From positions 2,604,001-2,668,000 of the forward strand of contig JAXLZC010000001.1 in the NCBI GenBank assembly GCA_046351095.1: a DNA stretch of 64,000 nt, written 5' to 3'. Origin of the DNA: BQWY01 sp046351095. Lineage in GTDB: Bacteria > Nitrospirota > Nitrospiria > Nitrospirales > Nitrospiraceae. The position numbers and the translations under genes were made by a program. The notes beneath the pieces were generated by a model that had not been told where the DNA came from, searched no databases, and saw only the letters and a list, made by a program, of their open reading frames with translations. Every line of letters begins with the position of its first letter. The first letter of the stretch is position 1. Of this stretch, positions 35,221 through 43,676 are shown one piece after another.

Positions 35221-35246
35221 AAGCTGCCCGCGGGCAGCTTTTTTTG
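35221..35246 (+). terminator. Rho-independent terminator after tRNA-Pro
   Basis: Perfect 20-base palindrome (35221-35240, arms AAGCTGCCCG/CGGGCAGCTT) followed by five more T. It lies only 6 bases before the surE start codon. Confidence 0.85.
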
Positions 35247-35251
35247 TGCCC

Positions 35252-36103
35252 ATGAGGTCTCCCTCTCGATCCAAGTCGCGCCCGATCATTCTGCTGACGA
35301 ACGACGACGGCATCTCCGCCGCGGGGCTGCAGGATCTAGCGAAGGCGCTCGCGCCGGTCGGGGATGTCTGGGTGGTCGCGCCGGATCGCGAGCGGACGGC
35401 TGGTGGTCATGGCGTCACGCTGCATAAACCCCTACGTGTTGTCACGATTCGTTCGCAGTGGTGCTCCGTCAACGGCACACCGGCCGATTGTGTGAGCCTC
35501 GCTGTGCTGCAACTTTTGCCGAAAAATCCTGCGTTGCTTGTGTCGGGAATGAATCGCGGAGTGAATGTGGGCGACGACGTGATCTACTCGGGCACGGTGG
35601 CGGGCGCACGCGAAGGGATGATGTTGGGCGTGCCGTCGTTGGCCGTGTCGTTGGAAGGATCCACGCGCCTGTCCGGGCACGAGGCCGGGAAGGTGGTGCG
35701 ACGTCTTGTGCAAACGGTGCTTCGTTCCGGCTTGCCGCCGGAAACATTTCTGAATGTGAATGTGCCGGATGTGGCGCCCGGACGGATCAGCGGCACGCGC
35801 GTGACGCGTTTGAGTCGCCGGCGTTTCGACGATCCAATCATCGAAAAAATCGATCCGCACGGACGTCCCTATTATTGGATCGCCGGGACACGCGTGACCT
35901 GGAAGCGCGATCCAGATTCCGATGTGGTCGCGCTGCAGAATCGATACATTTCCGTCACGCCGCTGCACGTGGATGCGACGCAGGAGTCGGCGCTTCCTGC
36001 GCTGCGCGACAGGCTCGATTCGACGGGAATGCGTCGTGCGTCGAAACAAGCAGGCAAAGCCCGTCGACCGGGCTCACGCGCTGTGTCACGGAGCACGCGA
36101 TGA
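35252..36103 (+). CDS. surE: 5'/3'-nucleotidase SurE
   Basis: 283 residues. Metal-dependent nucleotidase/exopolyphosphatase acting on nucleoside monophosphates. The metal site is in ILLTNDDGISAAGLQDLAKAL (Asp-Asp) and VSGMNRGVNVGDDVIYSGTVAGAREG (Ser/Asn), both complete. The tail after residue 255 is Arg/Lys-rich and not part of the family. ATG 35252 is the first start that keeps the family N terminus, but there is no ribosome site and it abuts the terminator of the tRNA gene. It overlaps the next gene by 4 bases (ATGA). Confidence 0.93.
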   Translation: MRSPSRSKSRPIILLTNDDGISAAGLQDLAKALAPVGDVWVVAPDRERTAGGHGVTLHKPLRVVTIRSQWCSVNGTPADCVSLAVLQLLPKNPALLVSGMNRGVNVGDDVIYSGTVAGAREGMMLGVPSLAVSLEGSTRLSGHEAGKVVRRLVQTVLRSGLPPETFLNVNVPDVAPGRISGTRVTRLSRRRFDDPIIEKIDPHGRPYYWIAGTRVTWKRDPDSDVVALQNRYISVTPLHVDATQESALPALRDRLDSTGMRRASKQAGKARRPGSRAVSRSTR

Positions 36104-36747
36104 TTGGGTCGTTGATCGAGGCGATCGTCACGGAGTTGAGCCGGTTTATCATCGCGACGATTTCCCGGTTTGGCTACACCGGCATCGTGCTGACGATGGC
36201 CATCGAAAGCGCCTGTATCCCGTTGCCGAGCGAAATCATTATGCCGTTCTCCGGGTATCTTGTGTTGGGCGGGCAATTTTCGCTGTTGGGTGTCACGTTG
36301 GCCGGCGCGGTCGGAAACGTTTTGGGATCGCTCGTGGCCTATTATGTCGGTGTGTACGGCGGGCGCGGATTTGTGGAGCATTACGGGCACTACGTCCTGT
36401 TTCGTCCAGAAGATCTGGCCACCGCCGATCGGTGGTTTGCGCGTTATGGGCAATGGGCGGTATTGATCGGGCGGCTGTTGCCGGTGATCCGTACCTTTAT
36501 CTCCCTGCCTGCGGGAATTTCGCGGATGCCGGTCGGGCGCTTCGTCATCTTCACGTTTATCGGCGCGGTGCCCTTTTGTTGGTTGTTGGCGTATATCGGA
36601 CTGGCGATGGGCGAACACTGGGGCGAACTCCGGCACTATTGGCATCAGCTGGATATCGTCATCGGCGTGGTGCTGGGGGCGGCTGTGGCGTATTTTCTCT
36701 ACGCCCACTGGCCACGGCGCGGCGGACCTGTTTCAAATGGATCGTAG
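36100..36747 (+). CDS. DedA-family membrane protein
   Basis: 215 residues, VTT/DedA superfamily, now regarded as undecaprenyl-phosphate or phospholipid flippase-like transporters. The central signature is ESACIPLPSEIIMPFSGYL with re-entrant-helix acidic and Pro residues, followed by GRLLPVIRTFISLPAGISRMPVGRF with the conserved Arg pair. About five hydrophobic segments are visible. The start is set by the ATGA overlap with surE. The longer frame upstream is only the shadow of surE. It is close to cysS (12 bases), probably cotranscribed. Confidence 0.92.
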   Translation: MIGSLIEAIVTELSRFIIATISRFGYTGIVLTMAIESACIPLPSEIIMPFSGYLVLGGQFSLLGVTLAGAVGNVLGSLVAYYVGVYGGRGFVEHYGHYVLFRPEDLATADRWFARYGQWAVLIGRLLPVIRTFISLPAGISRMPVGRFVIFTFIGAVPFCWLLAYIGLAMGEHWGELRHYWHQLDIVIGVVLGAAVAYFLYAHWPRRGGPVSNGS

Positions 36748-36759
36748 GGGTGTACGGGC

Positions 36760-38238
36760 ATGCTGAAACTGTTTAATACGCTGACGGGACACAAAGACGA
36801 GTTCGTGCCGTTGGAGCCGGGGCGCGTGCGTATGTATGTGTGCGGCGTGACGGTATACGACTACTGCCACCTTGGGCATGCGCGGAGCGCACTCGTGTTC
36901 GATGTGCTGCGACGACAACTTGAACGGCAAGGCTTTCGAGTCGACTTCGTAAAAAATTTTACAGATGTCGACGACAAGATCATCAAACGGGCGCACGAGC
37001 AAGGCGTGAGCTGCGACGCCATTACCGAAAAGTTTATCGCCGCGTACTCGCACGACATGGGACGGCTAGGCGTACGTCCGGCAACCACTGAACCGAAGGC
37101 CACGGAGCATATCGGCGAGATCGTTAACTTGGTCCGTAGACTCGAATCGAAGGGACTGGCGTACCAGGCGGATGGGGATGTGTATTTCGATGTCGAGCGG
37201 TTTCCGGCCTACGGGCGACTGTCGAAGCGGAAACTGGACGATATGCAAGCCGGTGCGCGTGTCGATGTGGATGAACGCAAGCGCAGTGCGATGGATTTTG
37301 CGCTGTGGAAGTCGGCGAAACCGGGAGAGCCGTTTTGGGAAAGCCCGTGGGGAAACGGCCGCCCTGGTTGGCATATCGAATGCTCGGCGATGTCGATGCA
37401 CCACTTAGGGGATACCTTCGATATTCACGGCGGCGGAATGGACCTAATTTTCCCCCACCATGAAAACGAGCTGGCGCAGTCCTGCGGTGCGAGCGGCAAG
37501 GAGTTTGCGCGTTATTGGGTCCATAACGGGTTTGTGCAGGTGAATCAGGAGAAGATGTCCAAGTCCTTGGGCAACTTTTTTACGATCCGTGACATTTTCG
37601 AGTTGTCACAGCAGCAGGACGGATGGTCGGACGAGACGACGGGAGAAGTGCTGCGGTATTTTCTCTTGACCACCCACTATCGTGGTCCGTTGGACTTTTC
37701 GGATCAGAGTTTGCGTGAGGCGAAAAACGCGCTCAACGCCTTTTACGATCTGTTCGAGCGGCTGAAGGAATCCAGTTCGGTCCATGATGGTGACGCTGGC
37801 GTGACGCAGGCCATTACGACAGCGACGAGCGCGTTCGATAACGCGATGAACGACGATCTGAACACGCCGGTCGCAATCGCTGAGTTGCAACGGTTGCGTG
37901 GCGACGTCAATAAATTGCTTAGTCGCGGATTGTCGGATTCGATGCGGGTTTCCGCGAGGGATGCCTTTCGCCGCCTGGGGGCGACGTTGGGACTGTTCCA
38001 ATTGGACCGGTGGCAGTTCGGCGGAAAGGCTGCGACAAATGATTCCGCGGAAACTGCGCAACAAGTCGCAGGACAAGGGAGCTTGTCCGACGCTGCAGTT
38101 CAGGATCTGCTCACGGCGCGAAAGGCTGCTCGGGCCGCAAAAGATTTTTCTCGCGCAGATGAGATTCGCAAGCAATTAGCCGCAGCCGGCATCATTATCG
38201 AGGACAAGCCTGATGGCACGACCCGCTGGAAGCGCTGA
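36760..38238 (+). CDS. cysS: Cysteine--tRNA ligase
   Basis: 492 residues, monomeric class I synthetase charging tRNA-Cys. HIGH motif as CHLGHARS, KMSKS as KMSKSLGN. The zinc ligands are the N-terminal YVCGVTVYDYCH cysteine, the Cys of WHIECSAMS, and the HGGGMDLIFPHHENE His/Glu set. The anticodon-binding helical domain fills the last 120 residues. Length is normal. ATG 36760 follows GTAGGGGTG. It overlaps rlmB by 26 bases at the 3' end. Confidence 0.97.
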   Translation: MLKLFNTLTGHKDEFVPLEPGRVRMYVCGVTVYDYCHLGHARSALVFDVLRRQLERQGFRVDFVKNFTDVDDKIIKRAHEQGVSCDAITEKFIAAYSHDMGRLGVRPATTEPKATEHIGEIVNLVRRLESKGLAYQADGDVYFDVERFPAYGRLSKRKLDDMQAGARVDVDERKRSAMDFALWKSAKPGEPFWESPWGNGRPGWHIECSAMSMHHLGDTFDIHGGGMDLIFPHHENELAQSCGASGKEFARYWVHNGFVQVNQEKMSKSLGNFFTIRDIFELSQQQDGWSDETTGEVLRYFLLTTHYRGPLDFSDQSLREAKNALNAFYDLFERLKESSSVHDGDAGVTQAITTATSAFDNAMNDDLNTPVAIAELQRLRGDVNKLLSRGLSDSMRVSARDAFRRLGATLGLFQLDRWQFGGKAATNDSAETAQQVAGQGSLSDAAVQDLLTARKAARAAKDFSRADEIRKQLAAAGIIIEDKPDGTTRWKR

Positions 38239-38971
38239 TCGCGACGAAGTGCTGTATGGCGTGCACGCCGTGACCGAGGCGTTGCAGGCTGGCCGACCGT
38301 TCATGCGGCTGCTGGTCGTGCATACACATGGTCAGCTGGAGGATCTGGTCGAGTTGGCCCGCAGTCGGCGTGTGCCGATCCACATCGAACCCAAGGTGAT
38401 GTTGGATCGACTCGCTCAAGGGGGACGCCACCAAGGTGTTGTCGGTGTTGCTGCGGCGCGTCGCTATTCCACGGTGGACGACATGTTGAGTACGGCGGCC
38501 AAACGAGGGGAGGCGCCTTTCCTGGCGATCTTGGATGGGGTGCAAGATCCGCAAAATTTCGGATCTGTATTGCGGAGCGCCGAAGGCGCCGGGGTACATG
38601 GCGTCATCATCCCGGATCGTCGCGCTGTTGGATTGACCGGAGTCGTCGCCAAGAGTTCGGCAGGTGCGATCGAGCATATGCGTGTGGCGCAAGTGACGAA
38701 CGTCGTTCGCACGCTGGAGGAACTGAAGGCGGCCGGACTGTGGCTCTACGGGTTGGATGCGCGGGCGACGCGTTCGGTCAGTGAAGTGGATTACTCGGGG
38801 CCGGTTGGGTTTGTGCTGGGCGGGGAGGGGCAGGGCGTGCGCCCCGGTGTTCTGGCGGCCTGCGACGAGTCGGTGCGGATTCCGATGCGAGGGAAAGTGT
38901 CCTCGTTGAACGCGGCCGCAGCGGCTGCGATCGCGTTCTTCGAGGTGGTTCGCCAGCGGCAGCGTCGTTAG
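38213..38971 (+). CDS. rlmB: 23S rRNA (guanosine-2'-O-)-methyltransferase RlmB
   Basis: 252 residues. A TrmH-family SPOUT enzyme that methylates G2251 in the peptidyl-transferase P loop. The N-terminal substrate-binding domain is LYGVHAVTEALQAGRPF. The SPOUT motifs are ILDGVQDPQNFGSVLRSAEGAGVHGVIIP, LVLGGEGQGVRPGVLAACD (knot Gly/Glu) and IPMRGKVSSLNAAAAAAIAFFE, each recognisable piecewise. RlmB is more likely than TrmH because of the extra N-terminal domain. The start inside cysS is normal for this pair. It converges on the HTH regulator with a 4-base overlap of stop codons. Confidence 0.93.
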   Translation: MARPAGSADRDEVLYGVHAVTEALQAGRPFMRLLVVHTHGQLEDLVELARSRRVPIHIEPKVMLDRLAQGGRHQGVVGVAAARRYSTVDDMLSTAAKRGEAPFLAILDGVQDPQNFGSVLRSAEGAGVHGVIIPDRRAVGLTGVVAKSSAGAIEHMRVAQVTNVVRTLEELKAAGLWLYGLDARATRSVSEVDYSGPVGFVLGGEGQGVRPGVLAACDESVRIPMRGKVSSLNAAAAAAIAFFEVVRQRQRR

Positions 38972-39240
38972 CGGAGGCGCAGCATCCCGCCCTGAATGGC
39001 GGCCTTCAGCAACTGGGCCGTATTCGACACGCGAATCTTCTTCATCATGTTCGCGCGGTGCGCTTCCACGGTCTTCACGCTGATCTTCAACTTCTGTGCG
39101 ATTTCCTTGTTCTTGAATCCCGACCAGATGAGCTGCAGGATTTCCGTTTCCCGTGTCGTCAACGACTCCGGCCGTTTCTTCCGCGCCGGGCTGGTGGCGG
39201 TTGCGGTGATTTTCTTTGCGCGAGCTGCTGTCTTCGCCAT
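38968..39240 (-). CDS. Stand-alone LuxR/GerE-type HTH regulator
   Basis: 90 residues. A basic N terminus (about 24 residues, Lys/Arg/Ala) is followed by a complete GerE HTH: LTTRETEILQLIWSGFKNKEIAQKLKISVKTVEAHRANMMKKIRV (given in parts), matching the DNA-binding domain of NarL/FixJ-type response regulators. It has no receiver domain, so any signal input must come from elsewhere. The start at 39240 has AAGGAG upstream. Its promoter region is shared with the prepilin peptidase gene and carries inverted repeats listed at 39268-39290 and 39360-39376, so pilus-related regulation and autoregulation are plausible but unproven. Confidence 0.88.
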   Translation of the reverse strand: MAKTAARAKKITATATSPARKKRPESLTTRETEILQLIWSGFKNKEIAQKLKISVKTVEAHRANMMKKIRVSNTAQLLKAAIQGGMLRLR

Positions 39241-39267
39241 AATGTAGACTCCTTAGGCAGTGCCCCG

Positions 39268-39290
39268 TGAGGGAGGATGTGAATCCCTCA
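39268..39290. repeat. Inverted repeat TGAGGGA-N9-TCCCTCA
   Basis: Two perfect 7-base arms (39268-39274 and 39284-39290) in the gap between the HTH regulator and the prepilin peptidase. It may be an operator, or on the minus strand a 5' leader hairpin just before the regulator's ribosome site. Confidence 0.55.
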
Positions 39291-39359
39291 GACGCGCCGG
39301 AGTATTCCAGACTTTCCGAAAAACCCGCAATGGCTCAACCCTCCCAGGCCGTGTTCTCC

Positions 39360-39376
39360 TGAGGGAAATATCCCTA
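39360..39376. repeat. Second copy of the TGAGGGA half-site with a partial inverted arm
   Basis: TGAGGGA (39360-39366), AATA, then TCCCT (39371-39375) and an imperfect end. It shares both half-sites with 39268-39290 but with a 4-base spacer. It lies 25 bases before the prepilin peptidase start. Confidence 0.45.
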
Positions 39377-39400
39377 CCGGACTCGTCGTAGAGGAACACC

Positions 39401-40177
39401 ATGGAGAGCTTACTCATAGTGGTCTTTCTGTTCGGCGCGCTGGTGGGCAGTTTTCTCAACGTGTGTATTTATCGCTTGCCCCGCGAAGAATCCGTTATGT
39501 GGCCCGCCTCGCATTGCCCGCAGTGCAGTCGCCCCATAGCGCCGTACGACAATTTTCCTGTGCTTAGCTATCTGATTTTGCGAGGACGTTGCCGCAGCTG
39601 CGGAGTACGCATCCCCTTGCAGTATCCGCTTGTGGAGTTGGCCAATGCCCTTGGGTGGGTGGCGGTCGTGTGGCACTTCGGTTGGGGGTGGCCTGCTGCG
39701 GCGTATATGGCGTTCGTGTCCGCGCTGATCGTCATCACCGGAACGGATCTCTCGCATACCATGATTCCGGACGCGGTCACCTTACCGGGAATGGTGCTCG
39801 GGCTCGGTGCGGCCGCCACTGTGTTGCCGATAGGCCTAGGAGACAGCGTATTGGGGCTTCTCATCGGCGGTGGGTTGCTGTGGGGACTCGCTGTCGCAAG
39901 CCCGTATTTGTTCGGGAAGGAAGGCATGGGAGGCGGCGATATCAAATTACTCGGTATGGTCGGGGCATTTTTAGGCTGGCGGCCGGCGCTGCTCACCATC
40001 ATGATCGGCGCGTTGATTGGATCGATCGTCGGCCTCAGTCTGATCGGCTTCAAAATCCTCCGTCGCGACGAATACATTCCCTTCGGGCCGTTTCTCTCCC
40101 TGGGCGCGCTGCTCTCGCTCTTTTTCCATCAGGCCTTGCTTGATTGGTATTGGTCGTTCCTCCAGCCGACACCCTAG
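39401..40177 (+). CDS. pilD: Prepilin peptidase / N-methyltransferase
   Basis: 258 residues, about seven to eight membrane helices. It cleaves the leader of type IV prepilins and pseudopilins after Gly and N-methylates the new first residue. The N-terminal methyltransferase-associated zinc loop has CPQCSRPI and CRSCGVRIP (four Cys), and the two catalytic aspartates are in TGTDLSHTMIPD and GGGDIKLLG. The ATG at 39401 gives MESLLIVVFLFGALVGSFLNVCIYRLP, the family N terminus. It heads the pilus region and would process the pilin-like proteins encoded downstream. Confidence 0.96.
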   Translation: MESLLIVVFLFGALVGSFLNVCIYRLPREESVMWPASHCPQCSRPIAPYDNFPVLSYLILRGRCRSCGVRIPLQYPLVELANALGWVAVVWHFGWGWPAAAYMAFVSALIVITGTDLSHTMIPDAVTLPGMVLGLGAAATVLPIGLGDSVLGLLIGGGLLWGLAVASPYLFGKEGMGGGDIKLLGMVGAFLGWRPALLTIMIGALIGSIVGLSLIGFKILRRDEYIPFGPFLSLGALLSLFFHQALLDWYWSFLQPTP

Positions 40178-40444
40178 TCGGTAATCTCTCTCTCCCTGCT
40201 CGCCTCTGAGCGGTGTATCGCTTTCGTCAGTCCGGCGTATCTTTTCCTCCGGCACATTACGCTGCATCGTCTTGCAGCTGTCCCCTCGAAAGCTGAGTGT
40301 GTCCACACCTTGGCGGAGTCATTTCATCGCGAATCGTGATGTGTGCGTGCACGCCCTGCGTCGTTTCAGCGCAATTCACAGCGGCATGACATTTGGAATG
40401 TTCGTCACCCGTCGCACCCACATCGTGCGACGTACGGAGGCGGG
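40178..40444. other. Spacer before the first minor-pilin set
   Basis: 267 bases without a credible gene. A longer in-frame extension of the FimT-like gene runs back to 40343 but lacks coding character. I see a pseudo sigma54-like motif (rejected, see list) and no good sigma70 promoter. Confidence 0.45.
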
Positions 40445-40894
40445 ATGCACGAATATCATCGATCGCAGGTAGGGTACACGCTGCTCGAGTCCATGGTGTC
40501 ATTAACCATCATGGGCATTCTTGTGGCGCTGTCGAGTCCGGCATTCGGAAGCTTGTTGGCGCAGTACAAGGAACAGGCCGCGATTGCTGAACTGGCGAGT
40601 GAGCTTCGAATGGCACGAATGATAGCCATCGCGCAGCATCAACGAGTGGATGTCCGTGTGGCGGATCAACGGCGGAAGGTTGTGGTGGTGGCGTCGAATG
40701 CGCCTGATGCACCGATGCGGCGGTATCAGTTGCCGCCCACGGGTGTGACGATTGACGCATGGCCGAGTAAGGGGGCGATCAGTTTCTTCGCCAGCGGGCG
40801 CTCGGCAAGCCCCACGCGAATTGTGCTCAAAGGAGCGAATGGGCGGCAGCGTACGATTACGGTATCGCTTGTAGGAAGGGTGACGGTGTCCTGA
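40445..40894 (+). CDS. FimT/GspH-type minor pseudopilin (set 1)
   Basis: 149 residues. A class III signal sequence MHEYHRSQVG/YTLLESMVSLTIMGILVALSS (read in parts) with cleavage after Gly10 and Glu at +5. The residue after the cleavage site is Tyr instead of the usual Phe. The remaining domain fits GspH/FimT (about 110 residues, beta-rich). ATG 40445 has GGAGGCGGG just upstream. It is the first gene of a four-gene minor-pilin set and overlaps the next gene by one base (TGATG). Confidence 0.88.
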   Translation: MHEYHRSQVGYTLLESMVSLTIMGILVALSSPAFGSLLAQYKEQAAIAELASELRMARMIAIAQHQRVDVRVADQRRKVVVVASNAPDAPMRRYQLPPTGVTIDAWPSKGAISFFASGRSASPTRIVLKGANGRQRTITVSLVGRVTVS

Positions 40895-41325
40895 TGGTTG
40901 CGAACCAACGGAAGTTCGTTTGTCGTGCTGGGCGTGAAGAGGGCTTTACGCTCATCGAAGTGATGGTGGCCACGGTGATTGCAGGCGTCGGGGTGATGGC
41001 GGGATACGGGATGGTGGAGTGGGCGGATCATGGTCGTGTCTATGGGGCGCAGGGGACGAGAGCTCTCTCATTGGCGACCTCCGAGTTAGAGCGTGTGCGC
41101 GCTGAGCCGTGGGATACGTTGCTGCGTGGACCGCGCGTGACGGAAGAGGATGTCGACGAAATTCATATGGTACGGAGCCTTGAACCGAGTAACCCGCACC
41201 AGCCAATGCGAAGTGGGCACGTCTACATCCATGTATCCGCCGACTATCGTTCTATTGGCCAAGTGCAGCGGTCGATTGACATCGGAACGGTTCGCGCAAA
41301 TCCAGTGTTTGTGGGGCACGAATAG
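40894..41325 (+). CDS. PilV/GspI-type minor pseudopilin (set 1)
   Basis: 143 residues. Leader MVANQRKFVCRAGREEG followed by FTLIEVMVATVIAGVGVMAG: cleavage after Gly, Phe at +1, Glu at +5. The short mature domain (LATSELERVRAEPWDTLL...) fits PilV/GspI-like proteins, which help start pilus assembly and recruit PilY1. The start overlaps the preceding stop, so translation is coupled. The leader is longer than the usual 6-8 residues, and contains a Cys. Confidence 0.85.
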   Translation: MVANQRKFVCRAGREEGFTLIEVMVATVIAGVGVMAGYGMVEWADHGRVYGAQGTRALSLATSELERVRAEPWDTLLRGPRVTEEDVDEIHMVRSLEPSNPHQPMRSGHVYIHVSADYRSIGQVQRSIDIGTVRANPVFVGHE

Positions 41326-41327
41326 AT

Positions 41328-42092
41328 ATGGATATGTCGCCTGTCGGGATTCATCGGATGCCTCTTAACCATGAACGCGGACTTTGTCTGACTGAGTTAA
41401 TGTGCGCGCTTGGTATCGGATCAATGTTGGTGGCCCTCGCATTTCATGGGCTTGGCACGATTGCGCAACAACTTCGTGCCCAACAAGACGCTATGGGGCA
41501 GACGCAGGAGGTGCGGTTGGGGCTTGCCGTATGGGAGGCAGACGTACGTGCCATGTTGCCTCTAGTGGATGCGGGAGCGCCGTCCTTGAGTCGTGCCTCG
41601 GCGTCGGAGGTTCAGTTCCAAGCCAATGTTCATGACCTAGAAACGGTGTTATCCGCTCCTGCCGACGCAGGGCAAACCCTACTCGCGGTCAACGATGCTG
41701 CTGGGTGGCCGGAGGGGAAAGAGATCCGTCTGTGTTCCCAAGGCGCGTGCCTAGTGAATCGGCTACTCAAGGATGGGACGGCGGCACAACTTGTCCTTGC
41801 CGAACCGTTAGGGCGTGCGCTCCCAGTCGGAAGTACCATTGTGGTCGTGAACGACGTGCGCTACTACAGGATGGAAGCTGGTGCTGGTCGCTACAAGCTG
41901 ATGCGCTCGGTGGACGGTGGTGCTGCATCGCTCATGGGAGAACTTACGAAGGTTGAGTTTCAGTATTTTACTGAGCAGAGAAATCCAACTACAGATGCGG
42001 CGCAAATTCGGCGAGTGCGGCTTACGGTCGAGCCGTCAAGTCGACAGACTGCACATCGTCCAATCATGCAGGATGTGGCGCTGAGGTCGTAG
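41328..42092 (+). CDS. PilW/GspJ-type minor pseudopilin (set 1)
   Basis: 254 residues. The leader ends ...NHERG, then LCLTELMCALGIGSMLVALAFHGL: cleavage after Gly with Leu at +1 and Glu at +5, an unusual +1 residue. The remainder has the PilW-like VRLGLAVWEADVRAMLPLVD helix and a beta-rich C-terminal domain ending in a short VRLTVEPSS strand. ATG 41328 begins 2 bases after the previous stop, a tight operon. Whether Leu at +1 allows normal methylation is unknown. Confidence 0.82.
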   Translation: MDMSPVGIHRMPLNHERGLCLTELMCALGIGSMLVALAFHGLGTIAQQLRAQQDAMGQTQEVRLGLAVWEADVRAMLPLVDAGAPSLSRASASEVQFQANVHDLETVLSAPADAGQTLLAVNDAAGWPEGKEIRLCSQGACLVNRLLKDGTAAQLVLAEPLGRALPVGSTIVVVNDVRYYRMEAGAGRYKLMRSVDGGAASLMGELTKVEFQYFTEQRNPTTDAAQIRRVRLTVEPSSRQTAHRPIMQDVALRS

Positions 42093-42139
42093 GCGCGAGC
42101 ACAGCCGGCTTCGGTATTGAATGCAAAGGGTCGTGGAAT

Positions 42140-43615
42140 ATGGCGTCGGTTTTGTCTAATACCCATTCTCAGTCTGCACAACGTGGCATTGCTCTCATTG
42201 CGGCGCTCATCTTGATTGTGGTGGTGTCGTTAACAGGTATGGCCGCTCTTCACTTGGCAACACAAGAAATTCAGAGCGTGCATGCGCTCCAGCGTGATGC
42301 GGTCAGTGTACAACTGGCGGAAGGGAGTGCCGAACTCGTCATGAGTTGGATGCACGCGCCCAGTACCATCCCAACGGCTTCACTGCAGTCCGTGCTGCAG
42401 AAGCGACACAGTTTTGCCGATGGAGCGGACGGCGCCGGGGCCTCCGCATCATTTTTCGATGCAACCGGGCGTTCTCAGTTTCACGGCACGGCCGACAGCC
42501 CAGATGTGTTGCTCGATGTCAGACGGTCAACCGATGCCCCGATTCTCGATGGTGTCACACAACATGTGCTGCATGGGCAAGGTGGTCGATTGACGGAGCT
42601 CAAACTGTACGCCCCAGCGAGCCCTGAATACTTGTGTACGGTTGAGGTCCAGGCGGAAGCTGGACAGGCAGAAAACCTCGTGTCGCGAAAAGTTCGTGTG
42701 CAATTAGCAGCCATCCCGCTGCCGAATACATCGCGCGCAATTCGTGCCGGGACTGTGCCTGCTGTCGGTGGTGCGGCTTCGGCTGTGTTTGCACACTGGG
42801 GGGAGATCGATGTGCTGGGTGATGCCACTATCGCGGCGTGGAAGCGTATTCCAGCGCGCGTGGGAACTGCGTCCGTTGACGGTCGCAGCTACTACGATAT
42901 GCCGGGACTGGAAGATCGATGGACAGGGTGGGCTGTGGGCAGTCTCATCCGAGTGTTGGAGCCGACATCCTATGATCAGGGGCTTCCGCTCAATGTCAGG
43001 ATGCAACAACTGCCGATTCCCGGCATGGCGCCCTCGACATGGACATATGAAAAGATGAAGCAGTTGGCGGTGGAATATGGCAGCTACTATCGCTCCGATC
43101 GTATGGGACGCCTTCACCGACAAGGAGCTTCTCTAGATGACGAGGGGTTGTCGTTGGATGATGTGATGAAGAGTGAAGCCGTCGGAAGCACGCGCGGATT
43201 GATCTTTGTCGATACCATCGATCAGCAAGCGCCGCGTCATGACAATCTCGCGCATTTGAGCAGTACGGCCTCATACGCCGAAGGGGTATTCGTTCTAAAC
43301 GCGCATGTGAGCTGGCTGCCGGAGGAGACCGGTGTCTCATTGGCTGCACTGTCACCGCCGCTTGGAGAGGCGCATCAGGTGGCCACGCGTGTTCCGGTCG
43401 GACTCTCGGGGATCAATCTTAACGGCGCCTTGATTGTCGCCGGTGATTTGGTTGTGCAAGGAAGGGCGCGCGTCTATGGGGCGGTTCAAAGCGATGGGGC
43501 ACTTACTGCAAGCGGTGCGGGGCTGGAAGTGTGGTTCAACGACGACATGAGGGATGGGTATTACCGAGGGTTACCAGTGGTGAAACTTGCGCGTGGAACC
43601 TGGCGATTCAGCTAA
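42140..43615 (+). CDS. PilX-type protein with large C-terminal extension (set 1)
   Basis: 491 residues, far larger than PilX (about 170-200). The N-terminal PilX module is AQRGIALIAALILIVVVSLTGMAALHLATQEIQSV, with the type IV membrane helix but no Glu at +5. The last 60 residues (GALIVAGDLVVQGRARVYGAVQSDGALTASGAG) form repetitive short strands like a beta-helix, as in bactofilin-like or deltaproteobacterial PilX proteins. Between them is a middle region with no recognised family. It probably joins the minor-pilin tip complex with the three preceding proteins. Confidence 0.75.
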   Translation: MASVLSNTHSQSAQRGIALIAALILIVVVSLTGMAALHLATQEIQSVHALQRDAVSVQLAEGSAELVMSWMHAPSTIPTASLQSVLQKRHSFADGADGAGASASFFDATGRSQFHGTADSPDVLLDVRRSTDAPILDGVTQHVLHGQGGRLTELKLYAPASPEYLCTVEVQAEAGQAENLVSRKVRVQLAAIPLPNTSRAIRAGTVPAVGGAASAVFAHWGEIDVLGDATIAAWKRIPARVGTASVDGRSYYDMPGLEDRWTGWAVGSLIRVLEPTSYDQGLPLNVRMQQLPIPGMAPSTWTYEKMKQLAVEYGSYYRSDRMGRLHRQGASLDDEGLSLDDVMKSEAVGSTRGLIFVDTIDQQAPRHDNLAHLSSTASYAEGVFVLNAHVSWLPEETGVSLAALSPPLGEAHQVATRVPVGLSGINLNGALIVAGDLVVQGRARVYGAVQSDGALTASGAGLEVWFNDDMRDGYYRGLPVVKLARGTWRFS

Positions 43616-43676
43616 CAGGTAGTAGGTCGAATCATCTCACGGTGCGTCACGGTTGTGGTGTGAAGGGAGCAGGGCG

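Noticed and set aside
40251..40265. Sigma54-like element GGCAC...TGC before the first minor-pilin gene.
   Set aside because: GG and GC are 11 rather than 10 bases apart and the rest of the consensus is weak.
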